Below are positions 15,782 through 26,000 of a DNA stretch of 39,061 nt, piece after piece. Origin of the DNA: Planctomycetota bacterium (GTDB taxonomy: Bacteria > Planctomycetota > Planctomycetia > Pirellulales > Pirellulaceae); contig CAUJKE010000012.1 in assembly GCA_963205385.1 (NCBI GenBank), positions 1 through 39,061 on the forward strand, written 5' to 3'. The notes under the pieces were generated by a model. It worked only from the letters and a program-made list of their open reading frames with translations. It made no database searches and was not told where the DNA came from. Position 1 is the stretch's first letter, and each line of letters starts with the position of its first letter. Position numbers and translations under genes: made by a program.

Positions 15782-18151
15782 TCAAGACGCCGAGGCAGGC
15801 GCCGATTCCTGGGCGATATCGCGGAGCCGGCTTTCAGCGGCCAGGCGCGCGTCGTCGGTCAGATTCGGCAACGCCTGATCGAGCCAGAACTTGGCGCGCC
15901 AGAGGGAAGCGATGCGCGGCGGGCCGGACTTCTTCTTGGCGAGTTGATACCAGCGCTCCCCAATCTCCGCTTGCGCCGCCGCCGTCGTCGGCTTCGCCAG
16001 GTCCGCCTTGGCGAGTTGCGCCTCTTCTTCGAGTTCCCCCCGCGCGAGATGCGGCAGACCTTCGTCCCACTCGTTGCTGTAATAACAGAGAAATTGCCCC
16101 AAACTTTGATGGGCGGCGGGGTTTTGAGGATCGGTGGTCAACGTCGTCCGCGCAAGCGCCGCCCGCTGCGCGAGCGCTTGCCGTGCTTCCAGTTCGCGCA
16201 AGCGCTTCGTGAGGTCGCGTTGATCGCGATCTTTAATGCGGCTGCCGTTACGCAGCGCGAGATTGATGCACGCGATGGCCACATCGAGCCGGTCTTGCGA
16301 TTCGGCTTCCCGCGCTAACGACTCCGCGGCGTCGGTGACGCTTTCCAACGCAGGCCCCGTCGTGGGGCGGAACTTGTTCAACGCGAGTTGCTTCTCGCGC
16401 AAGGCGTCGACGCCTTCCCACTGGGCGGCTTTCAAGTCGAGCAGTGATAACATCGTATCCACTCGCAGTGCCACTGCGGCCAGGTCGCACGCCTGATCGA
16501 TCATCACGAGCTTCAGCGTGGAATTCTGTTCCTGCTCGATCTCTTGCACCAGGCGGTTAAGGAGCAACTCCGTGACGTCGGCCTTGCCGCGGGCTTGAGC
16601 CAGTTCGCTGCCATATTTCTTATCGAATTCCATTTTTGCTGAGCGGAGCGCCTCCGTGGTTGGCTGCGGTTGGCGCACGATGCGGGGCGTTTCCGACGGC
16701 GCGCCGTTGTCATTGAGTTTGACCTTAGGGGGCGGCGGCTGCGGCGCGGGCCCTTCCGGTTTGGAGCTGATGCTGGAAATAAACGCCGCATCCAGGCCCA
16801 GTTCTTTGGCGACCGCGAGATCTTTCACGCCCTGCTCTGCCGCTTTCACCCACAGCGCTTTCGCACGCTCGTTTCGCAACGCATCTTGCTGTTCGAAAAT
16901 CAGAAAAGTCGCCTGAGACAGCAACGCCTGGGGCGAATCTTCCAGGCCTCGCTGTGCGAACGCCAGCGCTACCTGCGGCGCGAGCTCCACGATTGCTGCC
17001 TCCTGCGGCGCGCTGCCGGCAAGCTTGTACGTCACGAACTCCCCGGCTCGTTTGACAAGCTCGACATCTTTCCCGTCGTCACTGGGGATGACTTCGCCTG
17101 CTTGCGTTTTCTTATACACGCCGTCACGCACGCCGCGCCAAAATTCATCCAGGTACTTATAGAGCGATTCCAGCCGCTGGTGCTCTTCCGCTTGGGCCTC
17201 GTCAGGCGTCATGGTGGCGAACTTGGCATTCGTCAGTTCAACCCTCGCCACGGCGAGTTGGCGATGCTCCAAAGCCGCGCGGGCCTTGTCCATCGCGGTG
17301 CGAAACTTCTCCGCCGCGGACGCTTCCGGCGGTTGCGGTGCGACCGGAGGCGGCTTCTGGCCGGCGTCTGCTGGGGCCTTCGGCGACGACAATCCAGGTG
17401 GCGGCGTCAGGCTCTCACCAGGCGAACCTGGCGGCGACTTCCTGGGGGAGTCGCGCGTCTCCACGGGAGCGTCCGTCCCAGTTCCGCCAACCGCCTTTTT
17501 GGCCTGCTCCGGCGGCGGTTCGGTCCCCATTTGGTTCACAACCAATACCAAAACGCCCACCAGTACGGCGCCCACCCCGATCAACCCGAGCACGAGCGGG
17601 ATCAAGTTGTTCTTGCGCCGGGCGCGGGCGCGCGACGTAGTGCCGCGAGCCTTGCCCACCACGGGCAAATGAGGAACTTCCGGCGCAAGCGGCGCCGTCA
17701 CCACATTCACCGCCGCTCCCCGCGGAATGTTGGGATACACCGCCGGTGGCAGTTCACGCTGAGGCGGCGACGGTCGCGCAGGAGGCGGCGGCGCTGGCAT
17801 GGAAGCGGGCGGCATCGCCGGCGGACGGCCCGGCTCTGGAGGGGGCGGCGCGCTCGGCGCTCCGGCTTCCGCCAAATCCTTCTGCAACTGCGCGTCGTAG
17901 GCGGTCTTTTTCTGCTCGTTCAGGAGCACGCCTTTGGCGGTCGCCAACTCGTTGAGAATTGTTTGCGAGAGTCGCCCGTGCTTGCCAGCCTGAAACGTGC
18001 GCACGTGGGCCATTTGCCGATCAGCGGCCCCCTCGATCACGTCCGGATCGTCTTCGAACAGCGCAATCCCCAGCAGCCTGTAATGATGGGGGGGCTGTTC
18101 GTGCGGCGCAATGCCCAGCCAGCGGCGATACGGATCAAAATCTTCCGACAT
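15782..18151 (-). CDS. Large membrane protein with J-like N-terminal domain
   Basis: A 789-residue protein of a type I associate with planctomycetes. Residues 1-95 (FDPYRRWLGIAPHEQPPHHY, then LLGIALFEDDPDVIEGAADR, ending AYDAQLQKDL) resemble a degenerate J-domain: the end fits, but no HPD is present. A Pro-rich stretch (98-140) follows, then one transmembrane segment at about 183-206 preceded by RARARRKNN. A second Pro/Gly-rich linker leads to a long helical C-terminal region with TPR-like pairs, probably outside the cytoplasm. It may sense or scaffold at the membrane; no activity is shown. GGGAG and GAGGAA lie close before the ATG at 18151; the longer reading to 18280 lacks support. It is convergent with the glycine-rich protein gene. 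Confidence 0.75.
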   Translation of the reverse strand: MSEDFDPYRRWLGIAPHEQPPHHYRLLGIALFEDDPDVIEGAADRQMAHVRTFQAGKHGRLSQTILNELATAKGVLLNEQKKTAYDAQLQKDLAEAGAPSAPPPPEPGRPPAMPPASMPAPPPPARPSPPQRELPPAVYPNIPRGAAVNVVTAPLAPEVPHLPVVGKARGTTSRARARRKNNLIPLVLGLIGVGAVLVGVLVLVVNQMGTEPPPEQAKKAVGGTGTDAPVETRDSPRKSPPGSPGESLTPPPGLSSPKAPADAGQKPPPVAPQPPEASAAEKFRTAMDKARAALEHRQLAVARVELTNAKFATMTPDEAQAEEHQRLESLYKYLDEFWRGVRDGVYKKTQAGEVIPSDDGKDVELVKRAGEFVTYKLAGSAPQEAAIVELAPQVALAFAQRGLEDSPQALLSQATFLIFEQQDALRNERAKALWVKAAEQGVKDLAVAKELGLDAAFISSISSKPEGPAPQPPPPKVKLNDNGAPSETPRIVRQPQPTTEALRSAKMEFDKKYGSELAQARGKADVTELLLNRLVQEIEQEQNSTLKLVMIDQACDLAAVALRVDTMLSLLDLKAAQWEGVDALREKQLALNKFRPTTGPALESVTDAAESLAREAESQDRLDVAIACINLALRNGSRIKDRDQRDLTKRLRELEARQALAQRAALARTTLTTDPQNPAAHQSLGQFLCYYSNEWDEGLPHLARGELEEEAQLAKADLAKPTTAAAQAEIGERWYQLAKKKSGPPRIASLWRAKFWLDQALPNLTDDARLAAESRLRDIAQESAPASAS

Positions 18152-18589
18152 CGCTCCCTGTTCCTCTTCCTGCGCCCAAATGAATACTAAACACCACGCT
18201 GCGTGCCCAAGTTCCGCGACCGGAGCGGGCCCGGCAATCCTCCAGTGTACCATTATCGGACCCGCCTGCCGTACTGGCAAGGACAGTCCGAAGTGGTTGA
18301 AATGCTATGACTTAAGTTCGCTTACCTGGTACGATCGAGCCGCTGCAACGGAGCATGGCGAAGCGCTGCCACACCATCGTCCTAAGACTCTACTCGCAAA
18401 TCGCAGGCCGCGTTTCGTGTTATTCCCGCGCCAGCGCGCCCCGTCAGCCTCAACTGCAGCGTCCCAACTCGTGGCCGGACGGGAAGTTCCACCGCGACCG
18501 CTGGCCGGGATTTTCTCGTACAATGGATGGGCTCTGGTACTTTTCATTGCACACGCGATCGGCGCACGGGATTGTGCCTTGTTAATTTT
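18152..18589. other. Divergent promoter region before the ABC ATPase genes
   Basis: These 438 bp separate the J-like protein gene (minus) from the ABC ATPase genes (plus). No gene is supported. A TACAAT at 18519-18524, 66 bp before the ATG at 18590, could be a -10 box, but a matching -35 box is not evident. Confidence 0.4.
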
Positions 18590-19270
18590 ATGCTGGCTTT
18601 ACACGACATTCAAAAATCGTTCATCGAACCGAGCGGGGAGCGGCTCCCGATTCTCGACCTGCCCCACTTTGCCGTTGCCGAGGGGGAGCAGATGGTGCTA
18701 TTGGGGCCGAGTGGCTGCGGCAAGACAACGCTGCTCCACATCATTGCCGGCATCACGCGGCCTGATTCCGGGCGGATCGAGTTGGACGGCGTCGAGACCA
18801 CCAAGCTCTCCGAGGAAGCCAGCGATCGCTACCGCGCGGCGAAGCTCGGCTATGTCTTTCAGACGTTCAACCTCCTGGCCGGTTTTACCGCCTACGAAAA
18901 CGTGCTGCTGGGGATGACGTTCGCCCGCGGACGAAAAGACCCCGCCCGCGCGCGGAGTCTCTTGGAGCGGGTCGGCCTCTCTCATCGGGCGAGTCACAAG
19001 CCGGGCGCGCTCTCGGTCGGCGAACAACAACGGGTCGCCGTCGCGCGGGCGTTGGCGAATCGCCCCCGGTTGCTCTTGGCCGATGAACCGACCGCCAACG
19101 TCGATCCAGCCAATCAAGGGAAGATCATCGACTTGATTCGCGCCACCTGCGGCGAGGAGCAAATCGCGCTCATTTTAGTCACGCATTCGCGGGAAGTCGC
19201 GGGCCAATTTTCCCGCATGGATCGTTTGGACGAAATCAACCGCGTCGCGAAACCCGCGCTCGCCAACTGA
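18590..19270 (+). CDS. ABC transporter ATP-binding protein (LolD/MacB type)
   Basis: A 226-residue ATPase. Walker A is GPSGCGKT (39-46), the Q-loop is FQTFNLL (90-96), the signature is LSVGEQQ (141-147), Walker B is LLLADE (161-166), and the H-loop is VTHSRE. The FQTFNLLAGFTAYENVLLGM segment is typical of the LolD/MacB/FtsE-like class, which pairs with FtsX-like permeases. No such permease lies in the window: upstream is a divergent gene and downstream is the Opp-type ATPase. Its partner must be encoded elsewhere, or lost. The ATG at 18590 starts just before LHDIQKSF; no good Shine-Dalgarno is seen. The next gene begins 23 bp later, so they are likely co-transcribed. Confidence 0.85.
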   Translation: MLALHDIQKSFIEPSGERLPILDLPHFAVAEGEQMVLLGPSGCGKTTLLHIIAGITRPDSGRIELDGVETTKLSEEASDRYRAAKLGYVFQTFNLLAGFTAYENVLLGMTFARGRKDPARARSLLERVGLSHRASHKPGALSVGEQQRVAVARALANRPRLLLADEPTANVDPANQGKIIDLIRATCGEEQIALILVTHSREVAGQFSRMDRLDEINRVAKPALAN

Positions 19271-19293
19271 ACCTCGACAGGTAAGCCTCTCGC

Positions 19294-21174
19294 ATGACCA
19301 CCACGCTCGAAAAGAATCAGCCGCTCGTCGAAGTCGAAAACCTGGCCACCTATTTTTACACGGAAGATGGCGTCGTCCGCGCGGTCGATGGCGTGTCGTT
19401 CAACATCGAGCCTGGCAAAACGCTGGGGATCGTCGGTGAATCCGGCTCCGGCAAGAGCGTCACGTCGTTCTCGATCATTCGCCTGCTCGCCGGCGCCGCG
19501 AAGATTTCCCCTCAGAGCAAAATCAGCTTTCTCGGACGCGACTTGATCGGCCTGCCTGAACCGAGCATGCGGAAGATTCGGGGCAAAGACATCAGCATGA
19601 TCTTTCAAGAGCCGATGACGTCGCTCAACCCGGTCTTCACAGTCGGCAGTCAGGTGATGGAAGCAATTCTGCTGCACCAAAAAGTAACCCGCGCCGAAGC
19701 CCGCCAAAGAACCATTGAACTGTTTGCCGAAGTCGGCATCCCGAAACCTGAGCAGCGCGTCGACTCCTATCCCCATCAACTCTCCGGCGGACAGAAGCAG
19801 CGCGTGATGATTGCCATGGCTCTCTCGTGCGAGCCCAAGCTGCTGATCGCCGATGAACCCACAACCGCGCTCGACGTCACCATTCAAGCGCAAATCCTCG
19901 ACATCCTCCGCCGCTTGCGCGATAATCGCGGCATGGCCGTGCTGTTCATCACGCATGACCTCGGCGTGATTGCGGAAATCGCCGACGATGTCGCCGTGAT
20001 GTTCCAGGGGAAAATCGTGGAGTACGGTAGCGTGCTCGACATCTTCAGCCACCCCCAGCACCCTTACACCAAGGGCTTGCTCGCGTGTCGCCCACGGCTG
20101 GATACCAAATTCAAGCTCCTGCCGACCGTTTCCGACTTCATGGAAACGGTCCCCGGTAAGGATGGCGAGTTGAAGATCATCGAGAAGAAGCTCGACGCGG
20201 CGCGCCTCAAGCAACTCGAAACCACCGGGCGTGGACGATATCTGCATCCCAAGCGTGAACTAGCGGCGCTGGGGCATCCGTGGCGGGAAGTTCAGGACGA
20301 AACGGACGCGACGACCGTGGCGGAAGAGGAAACGCCGCTGCTGGCCGTGCGCGATTTGGGCGTGTACTTTCCCGTACGCCGGGGTGTGCTGCAGCTCGTG
20401 GTCGATCACGTCAAAGCGGTCGATGGCATCAGCTTCAACGTCTATCGCGGCCAAACCCTGGGGTTGGTCGGCGAATCCGGTTGCGGCAAGACCACGGCCG
20501 GGCGGGCCATCCTGCGCCTGGTCGAGCCGACACACGGGGAAGTGCTGTTCGCAGGCCAGAACCTCGCGCACTATTCCGGCGAAGCGCTCCGCCGCATTCG
20601 CAGCGATATGCAGATTATCTTTCAAGACCCCTACGGCTCCATGAACCCGCGGATGACGATCGAGTCGATGCTCGTCGAACCGATGGTGATTCAGCGGATT
20701 GGCAAGAACTATCGCGACCGCCGCGATCGAGCGGTCGCGCTCTTGGACGAAGTCGATATGTCCAGCGAGCACTTGCTCCGCTATCCGCACGAATTCTCCG
20801 GCGGGCAGCGGCAACGCATCTGCATCGCCCGCGCGCTCGCGGTGGAACCGAAGTTCATCATCTGCGATGAATCGGTCTCGGCGCTCGACGTGAGTGTGCA
20901 AGCGCAAGTTCTCAACCTGCTGAAATCGCTGCAAGCCAGGCGGGGGCTGACCTACATCTTCATCAGCCACGATTTGAGCGTCGTGAAATTCATGGCCGAC
21001 ATGATGGCCGTCATGCAGGCAGGCAAGATCGTCGAGTTTGGCCCGTCCGAAGCGATTTACGCCCATCCGCAGCAGGCCTATACGCAAAACCTGATCGCCG
21101 CGACGCCCAAAGACGATCTCGAGCATATCCGCGAGCGACAAGCGGCGCGCGTCGCGGCGCGTGGTGAGAAATAA
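19294..21174 (+). CDS. Fused OppD-OppF type dipeptide ABC transporter ATPase
   Basis: A 626-residue protein with two complete nucleotide-binding domains. Domain 1 has GESGSGKS (48-55), LSGGQKQRV and [14 protein letters not shown], with an oligopeptide/dipeptide C-terminal segment around [13 protein letters not shown]-like residues. Domain 2 has GESGCGKT (about 393-400), [15 protein letters not shown] and [14 protein letters not shown]. This tandem arrangement is that of GsiA- or YejF-type peptide importers, where one polypeptide replaces the D and F pair. No permease or binding protein gene is adjacent, so the imported peptide is unknown. The ATG at 19294 has AGGTAAG about 12 bases upstream. 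The ATPase motifs look intact in both halves. Confidence 0.9.
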   Translation: MTTTLEKNQPLVEVENLATYFYTEDGVVRAVDGVSFNIEPGKTLGIVGESGSGKSVTSFSIIRLLAGAAKISPQSKISFLGRDLIGLPEPSMRKIRGKDISMIFQEPMTSLNPVFTVGSQVMEAILLHQKVTRAEARQRTIELFAEVGIPKPEQRVDSYPHQLSGGQKQRVMIAMALSCEPKLLIADEPTTALDVTIQAQILDILRRLRDNRGMAVLFITHDLGVIAEIADDVAVMFQGKIVEYGSVLDIFSHPQHPYTKGLLACRPRLDTKFKLLPTVSDFMETVPGKDGELKIIEKKLDAARLKQLETTGRGRYLHPKRELAALGHPWREVQDETDATTVAEEETPLLAVRDLGVYFPVRRGVLQLVVDHVKAVDGISFNVYRGQTLGLVGESGCGKTTAGRAILRLVEPTHGEVLFAGQNLAHYSGEALRRIRSDMQIIFQDPYGSMNPRMTIESMLVEPMVIQRIGKNYRDRRDRAVALLDEVDMSSEHLLRYPHEFSGGQRQRICIARALAVEPKFIICDESVSALDVSVQAQVLNLLKSLQARRGLTYIFISHDLSVVKFMADMMAVMQAGKIVEFGPSEAIYAHPQQAYTQNLIAATPKDDLEHIRERQAARVAARGEK

Positions 21175-21259
21175 AAAGACGGCTCTCGCGCAGCGCCGCC
21201 AGCGATAGATAAGAGATAGACAATAGACAGCGGCCGCGCCCTGAATCAGAATCTCAAGT

Positions 21260-22060
21260 GTGAACTCTTGGCATTCCCTCATCGATGCGAGCGCGCGGGA
21301 AACGGCGCATGTGGCCGCCCCGCCGCCACATCATATGCATTTGACCGTTCCCAATCGCGCACAACTCGCGACCGCGGTCGAGGCCTGGCAACAGGCCCAA
21401 GCCATCCCCATTCCGCGGCGGATTCATCAAATCTGGATCGGGCCGCGCCGTCCGCCGTGGCGCTGGATTAACACCTTCCGCGAAGCGTTTATCCAAGCGC
21501 ATCCGGCGTGGGAGTACAAGCTGTGGCGCGAGCCGGAGATTGCGGAACTGTCGCTCGTCAATCGGGAGCTGTACCAACAAGAACCCACGTTGTACGGCAA
21601 GGCCGATATCCTCCGTTACGAACTGCTCGAACAGTTCGGCGGCATCTACGTCGATGCGGATATGCGGTGGCTGCACAAGCCGCTGGATGAGCTGCGGCAT
21701 TTGGCGCGCGAGCGCGGCATCTTCGCGGCGTGGGAAAACCAATGGGATTTGGCCAATAGCGTGCTGGGCTGCGCGCCGCGCCATCCGCTGATGCGCTTGG
21801 TGGTGCGGACGCTGGCCGCCACTTACCGTCGCCTGCGCATCGAGCGCGGCTGGGCGCCCTGGGTGGCGACCGGCCCGCGGTTCTTCTCAGAAGTCGTTCG
21901 CGAGCTACCGATCGAGCGGTTCCCGACAACGTTCTTCTATCCCACGTCCTGGCACGGCCTCGCGCCCGACACGGATGTTTCGGCATTCGCCGGCAGCTAC
22001 ATGGTTCAGTACGGCTATTCGACGAATCATCTCGCCGCGCAGCACGACCAATTCACTTAA
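21260..22060 (+). CDS. Glycosyltransferase, GT32 (Och1-like) family
   Basis: A 266-residue enzyme with the GT32 layout: RRIHQIWIGPRRPP near the start (53-66), WEYKLW (84-89), then KADILRYELLEQFGGIYVDAD with the sugar-nucleotide/metal DXD motif DAD at 132-134. Later conserved parts are AWENQWDLANSVLGCAPRHP and ATGPRFFSEVV. It likely transfers a hexose to a surface glycan or lipid; donor and acceptor are not visible. The GTG at 21260 has no clear Shine-Dalgarno; an ATG at 21335 is a later option that keeps all motifs. No other glycan genes flank it, so it may be a lone decoration enzyme. It begins 85 bp after the ABC ATPase. Confidence 0.85.
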   Translation: MNSWHSLIDASARETAHVAAPPPHHMHLTVPNRAQLATAVEAWQQAQAIPIPRRIHQIWIGPRRPPWRWINTFREAFIQAHPAWEYKLWREPEIAELSLVNRELYQQEPTLYGKADILRYELLEQFGGIYVDADMRWLHKPLDELRHLARERGIFAAWENQWDLANSVLGCAPRHPLMRLVVRTLAATYRRLRIERGWAPWVATGPRFFSEVVRELPIERFPTTFFYPTSWHGLAPDTDVSAFAGSYMVQYGYSTNHLAAQHDQFT

Positions 22061-22389
22061 ATGCCGCGCTGGAAGCACATCCATCACGCGCTCGAAGCCT
22101 GCGCAATAACATAGCATGTGCTCACACAGTACTCAGCCGTTGTTCAAAAGTTTCTGTGCAGTGTTTCGCTATTTAGCCTCTTCAGTCCACTGCTTAGCGC
22201 TATCCCCTTGGACTCGCTACTACCACGCGCCGCTAGCAAGGCGAAGAATCATTTCTTGATTTTACCGAGCAAACCATTGCATTTATTCGTAAATCACTTA
22301 CAGTTGGCAGACACCTCAACGGATTAGAGATGAACGGAACACCATCGCAGAGGAGGCCCACCATCTTTCCTACCGGTCACACAAATACA

Positions 22390-22409
22390 TGGGTTGATAC
22401 ATCAACCCA
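22390..22409. promoter_or_regulatory. Operator-like 20-bp palindrome
   Basis: A perfect inverted repeat with 9-bp arms and a 2-base centre: TGGGTTGAT, AC, ATCAACCCA. The symmetry and length match a site for a dimeric helix-turn-helix regulator. It lies 330 bp after the glycosyltransferase and 600 bp before the tandem-95 gene, so the target is not obvious. Confidence 0.45.
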
Positions 22410-22503
22410 GCCTGTTGCGAAGCGGCAGGTTGTCAATCGAAACTGTGGCCACTTGCGGCCCAGTGTGAACGCTCCGCGTTCCAGTGTGTGAATGTTTCGT
22501 CCC

Positions 22504-22529
22504 GTGCCAGATTCGCTTGCGAATGGCAC
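22504..22529. repeat. Hairpin-forming element
   Basis: GTGCC and ATTCGC (22504-22508, 22511-22516) pair with GCGAAT and GGCAC (22519-22529), giving an 11-bp stem with a 2-base bulge and a 2-base loop. No T-tract follows. It resembles short dispersed palindromes in intergenic DNA. A second copy was not found in this window. Confidence 0.4.
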
Positions 22530-23009
22530 CGACCAAGAGCGGCGGTTGAGACAAGCGCCACACGTGGCGGAGGAATTGCCAGCTCTTGGTTTACCCTGTG
22601 CTTCGGGATCTGACGGGTTCGGAAGCATCGGCTGACTGTCAACGGCGGCGACGCCACGCCCCGGTCGTGTCCACACATCAGCGGGACTCTGCCAGGGCAT
22701 CGCCCCACTGACTTGCGCGGGCAAGTCGGCGCACCTCGCAGGGATACGGATTGCGCGGTGCAGGATGCTTTGAATGCTGGGATGCAAACACCGGTCACGA
22801 TCACGCGATTGCCTTGGAAGGCGATCTTCGTCCAGTTCTGTTAAACGCCCCCGCGGCCAACAGGGCTGACGTTGCGCGCCGATCGCGACCCACACCTGTT
22901 CACGACGCATAACTTCCGAGCGCCACGCGCTTGCCGCGCGCAAATTCATGCATGGCAAGGCTGCGCTGGAGGTGCGCCGTGACTTTTCTGGCAAGAGGAG
23001 ACTTACGCC

Positions 23010-26000
23010 ATGAAATCGTTCGACAAGTTACGACAGAGTTCCCGTCACGCTCGACGCCGCATCGGCCGCCTCGAAAACCTGGAGGACCGCCGCCTGCTCG
23101 CCGCGTTGCCCCCGGACGCACTGAACGACCTTTATCAAGTCCAGGCCGATCAACCGCTCGACGTCAGCGGTCCCGGCGTGCTCGCGAATGATGCTACTTA
23201 TGGCGCGTCGCTCAGCGCGCATCTGTTTAGCGGACCAAATCACGGCCTGTTGAACCTCACGGAAGACGGCGCCTTCAATTACACGCCTGACGCTGGTTAC
23301 GTTGGGCTCGATAGTTTCGTCTACTGGGCGCAGGACGGCGACCTGGCAAGCATGCTCGCCGCGGTGACGCTTCGCGTGAGCGCCAACGGGGGAGCGCCGA
23401 CAACGCTGCCGGATAGCTACACAGTGAACGAGGATGACGTGCTCGGCGTGACAGCCTCGGCCGGCGTGCTCGATAACGACACAGCCAATGGCGGAGCGAT
23501 GATCGCCGAGCTCGTGACCGGGCCCGAACAAGGCGAGCTGGAACTCAATGCAGACGGCTCGTTCACCTATACCCCAGCGCCGAACTTCAACGGCAGCGAC
23601 TCGTTCGTCTATCAAGCGCGCACCGGCGACGCGGTCAGCGAGCCGACCACCGTCACGCTGACGGTTCGCCCGCAAAACGATCGTCCGACCGCCGCAAACG
23701 ATCGCTATTCCGCCACGGAAGACCAGCCGCTCGTGATTGAAAGCGGTGGCGTGCTAGACAACGACGCGGACGTTGATGGCGATCCGCTCACGGCGCAACT
23801 GGTCAGTGGGCCGCTCCACGGCAGCGTTACCCTCAACGAGGATGGCACGTTTACCTATACCCCGAGTGCCGATTTCCACGGTATCGACGGTTTCAGCTAT
23901 CTGGCCCACGACGGAACCATCGCTAGTCAGGTCGCCACGGTGACAATCAACGTCGCCGCGGTGAACGATGCGCCGCTCGCCAATAATGACGAGTACACCA
24001 TCGACGAGGATACGGAACTAACGATCGACGCCGCAGGCATTCTGGCGAACGATAGCGATGTCGATGGAGATTCGCTTACGGCAGTCCTGGTCGATGGTCC
24101 GCAGAACGGCGAGCTCACGCTGAACGCCGACGGCTCGTTTAGCTATATCCCCAACGCCGACTTTAACGGCGTCGACGGCTTCAGCTACATGGTCAACGAT
24201 GGAACGACCGAGAGCGCCGTCGCCACCGTGACGATCAACGTCAACCCGGTGAACGATGGCCCGGCGGCAGCGGACGATGCTTATGAAGTCGACGAAGATG
24301 CGACGCTCATCGTCGACCCGACCGGCATCCTCGGCAACGACAGCGACCCGGATGGCGACGCGCTGACGCCGGTGCTGGTCGAGGGGCCGCTAAATGGAGC
24401 TTTGGTGCTCAGTGAAGACGGTTCGTTCACCTATACCCCGAACGCGAATTTTCACGGCTCAGATAGCTTCACGTACCAAGTGACAGACGGCGAAGCGACA
24501 AGTTCGCTCGCCACGGTCTCGATCACGGTCAATCCGGTGAACGATGCGCCGCTCGCCAATAATGACGAGTACACGATTGATGAGGACACGGAACTAACGA
24601 TCGACGCCGCAGGCATTCTGGCGAACGATAGCGATGTCGATGGAGATTCGCTTACGGCGGTCCTGGTCGACGGTCCGCAGAACGGCGAGCTCACGCTGAA
24701 CGCCGACGGTTCGTTTAGCTATATCCCCAACGCCGACTTTAACGGCGTCGACGGCTTCAGCTACATGGTCAACGATGGAACGACCGAGAGCGCCGTCGCC
24801 ACCGTGACGATCAACGTCAACCCGGTGAACGATGGCCCGCTCGCCAATAATGACGAGTACACGATTGATGAGGACACGACGCTAACGATCGACGCCGCAG
24901 GCGTGCTCGCTAACGATACGGATGTCGATGGCGACGCGCTCACGGCGGTCCTCGTCGATGGCCCGCAGAACGGCGAGCTGACGCTGAACTCCGACGGCTC
25001 GTTCGTCTATACGCCCAACGCCGACTTCTTCGGCGTCGATGGTTTTAGTTATCTGGCGAGTGATGGCGAAATGGAGAGCGCTGTCGCGACGGTCACAATC
25101 AACATCACCCCGGTGAACGATGCGCCGCTTGCAGTCGATGACGCCTACAGTGTGAACGAGGACGAAGCGCTCGTGGTCGAACCCGCGGGGCTGCTCGCCA
25201 ACGATAGCGATCCCGAAGGGGATCTGCTGACGGTGATCATTCTCTCACCGCCAACGGCCGGCATGGTTATCGCCAACGACGACGGCTCGTTCACTTATAC
25301 GCCGCTCGAAAACTTCCACGGCCTCGACTCCTTCACTTACAAAGTGACCGACGGCACAAGTGAAAGCAACGAAGCGACGGTGACGATTGACGTCGTGAGC
25401 GTCAACGACTCGCCTGTCGCCGCGGACGATGCTTACGAGTTGGATGAAGACACAACGCTAACCATCGACGCGCCGGGACTGCTGGCCAACGATAGCGATC
25501 TCGAAGGGGATCCGCTCACGGCGGTTTTGGTTTCAGGGCCGGCGCATGGCGCGTTGACACTGAACCCCGACGGTTCGTTTAGCTATACGCCGGCGGCGAA
25601 CTACTTCGGCGAGGATGCGTTTACCTATAAAGCGAACGATGGCGCGGACGATAGTGAAGCCGCCACCGTGGTCATCACGATCAACCCCGTGCCGGACGCA
25701 CCCCACGCGAACGACGACGCTTATAGCATCGGCGAGGACTACGTCCTCGCGCCAGGCAGTTCGCAAGGCGTGCTGGCCAATGATTTCGATCCCGAAGGCC
25801 AGACGTTGACGGCGGAACTCGTTTCCGAGCCTGAGCATGGAACGCTGGTGTTCAGCAGCGACGGCAGTTTCAGCTACACGCCGGACGAACACTTTCACGG
25901 GAGTGACAGCTTCACCTACGTGGCGACCAATGGCCTCGAGTTGAGCGCGACCCGGACCGTCTCGATCACCGTCGAGCCGATCAACGATCGGCCGGTCGCG

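Larger units (their letters stand above)
22061..23009. other. Gene-poor region before the tandem-95 gene
   Basis: No convincing gene in about 950 bp. The part 22120-22330 is clearly richer in A and T than its neighbours. The frame 22377-22994 (minus) is Arg/Pro-rich and has no family likeness. Two structured sites, at 22390-22409 and 22504-22529, are listed separately. The right end carries the leader of the tandem-95 gene, with AGAGGAG 9 bases before its ATG. Confidence 0.55.

Noticed and set aside
16670-18190. 506-residue Arg-rich open frame on the plus strand
   Set aside because: Antisense to the J-like membrane protein gene; composition (Arg/Gln/His-rich, no domains) is that of a shadow.
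22118-22327. 69-residue frame in the AT-richer patch
   Set aside because: Has a hydrophobic start but no Shine-Dalgarno, no family and no coding bias; too weak to call.
22667-22675. Single DnaA-box-like GTGTCCACA
   Set aside because: One mismatch to the consensus and isolated; expected by chance in 39 kb.
22377-22994. 205-residue frame on the minus strand in the gene-poor region
   Set aside because: Arg/Pro/Ser-rich, no domain, no Shine-Dalgarno, and it runs through hairpin elements; treated as non-coding.
23969-25130. CRISPR-like regular repeats
   Set aside because: The 288-bp period is the protein repeat of the tandem-95 gene, in frame throughout; there are no spacers.
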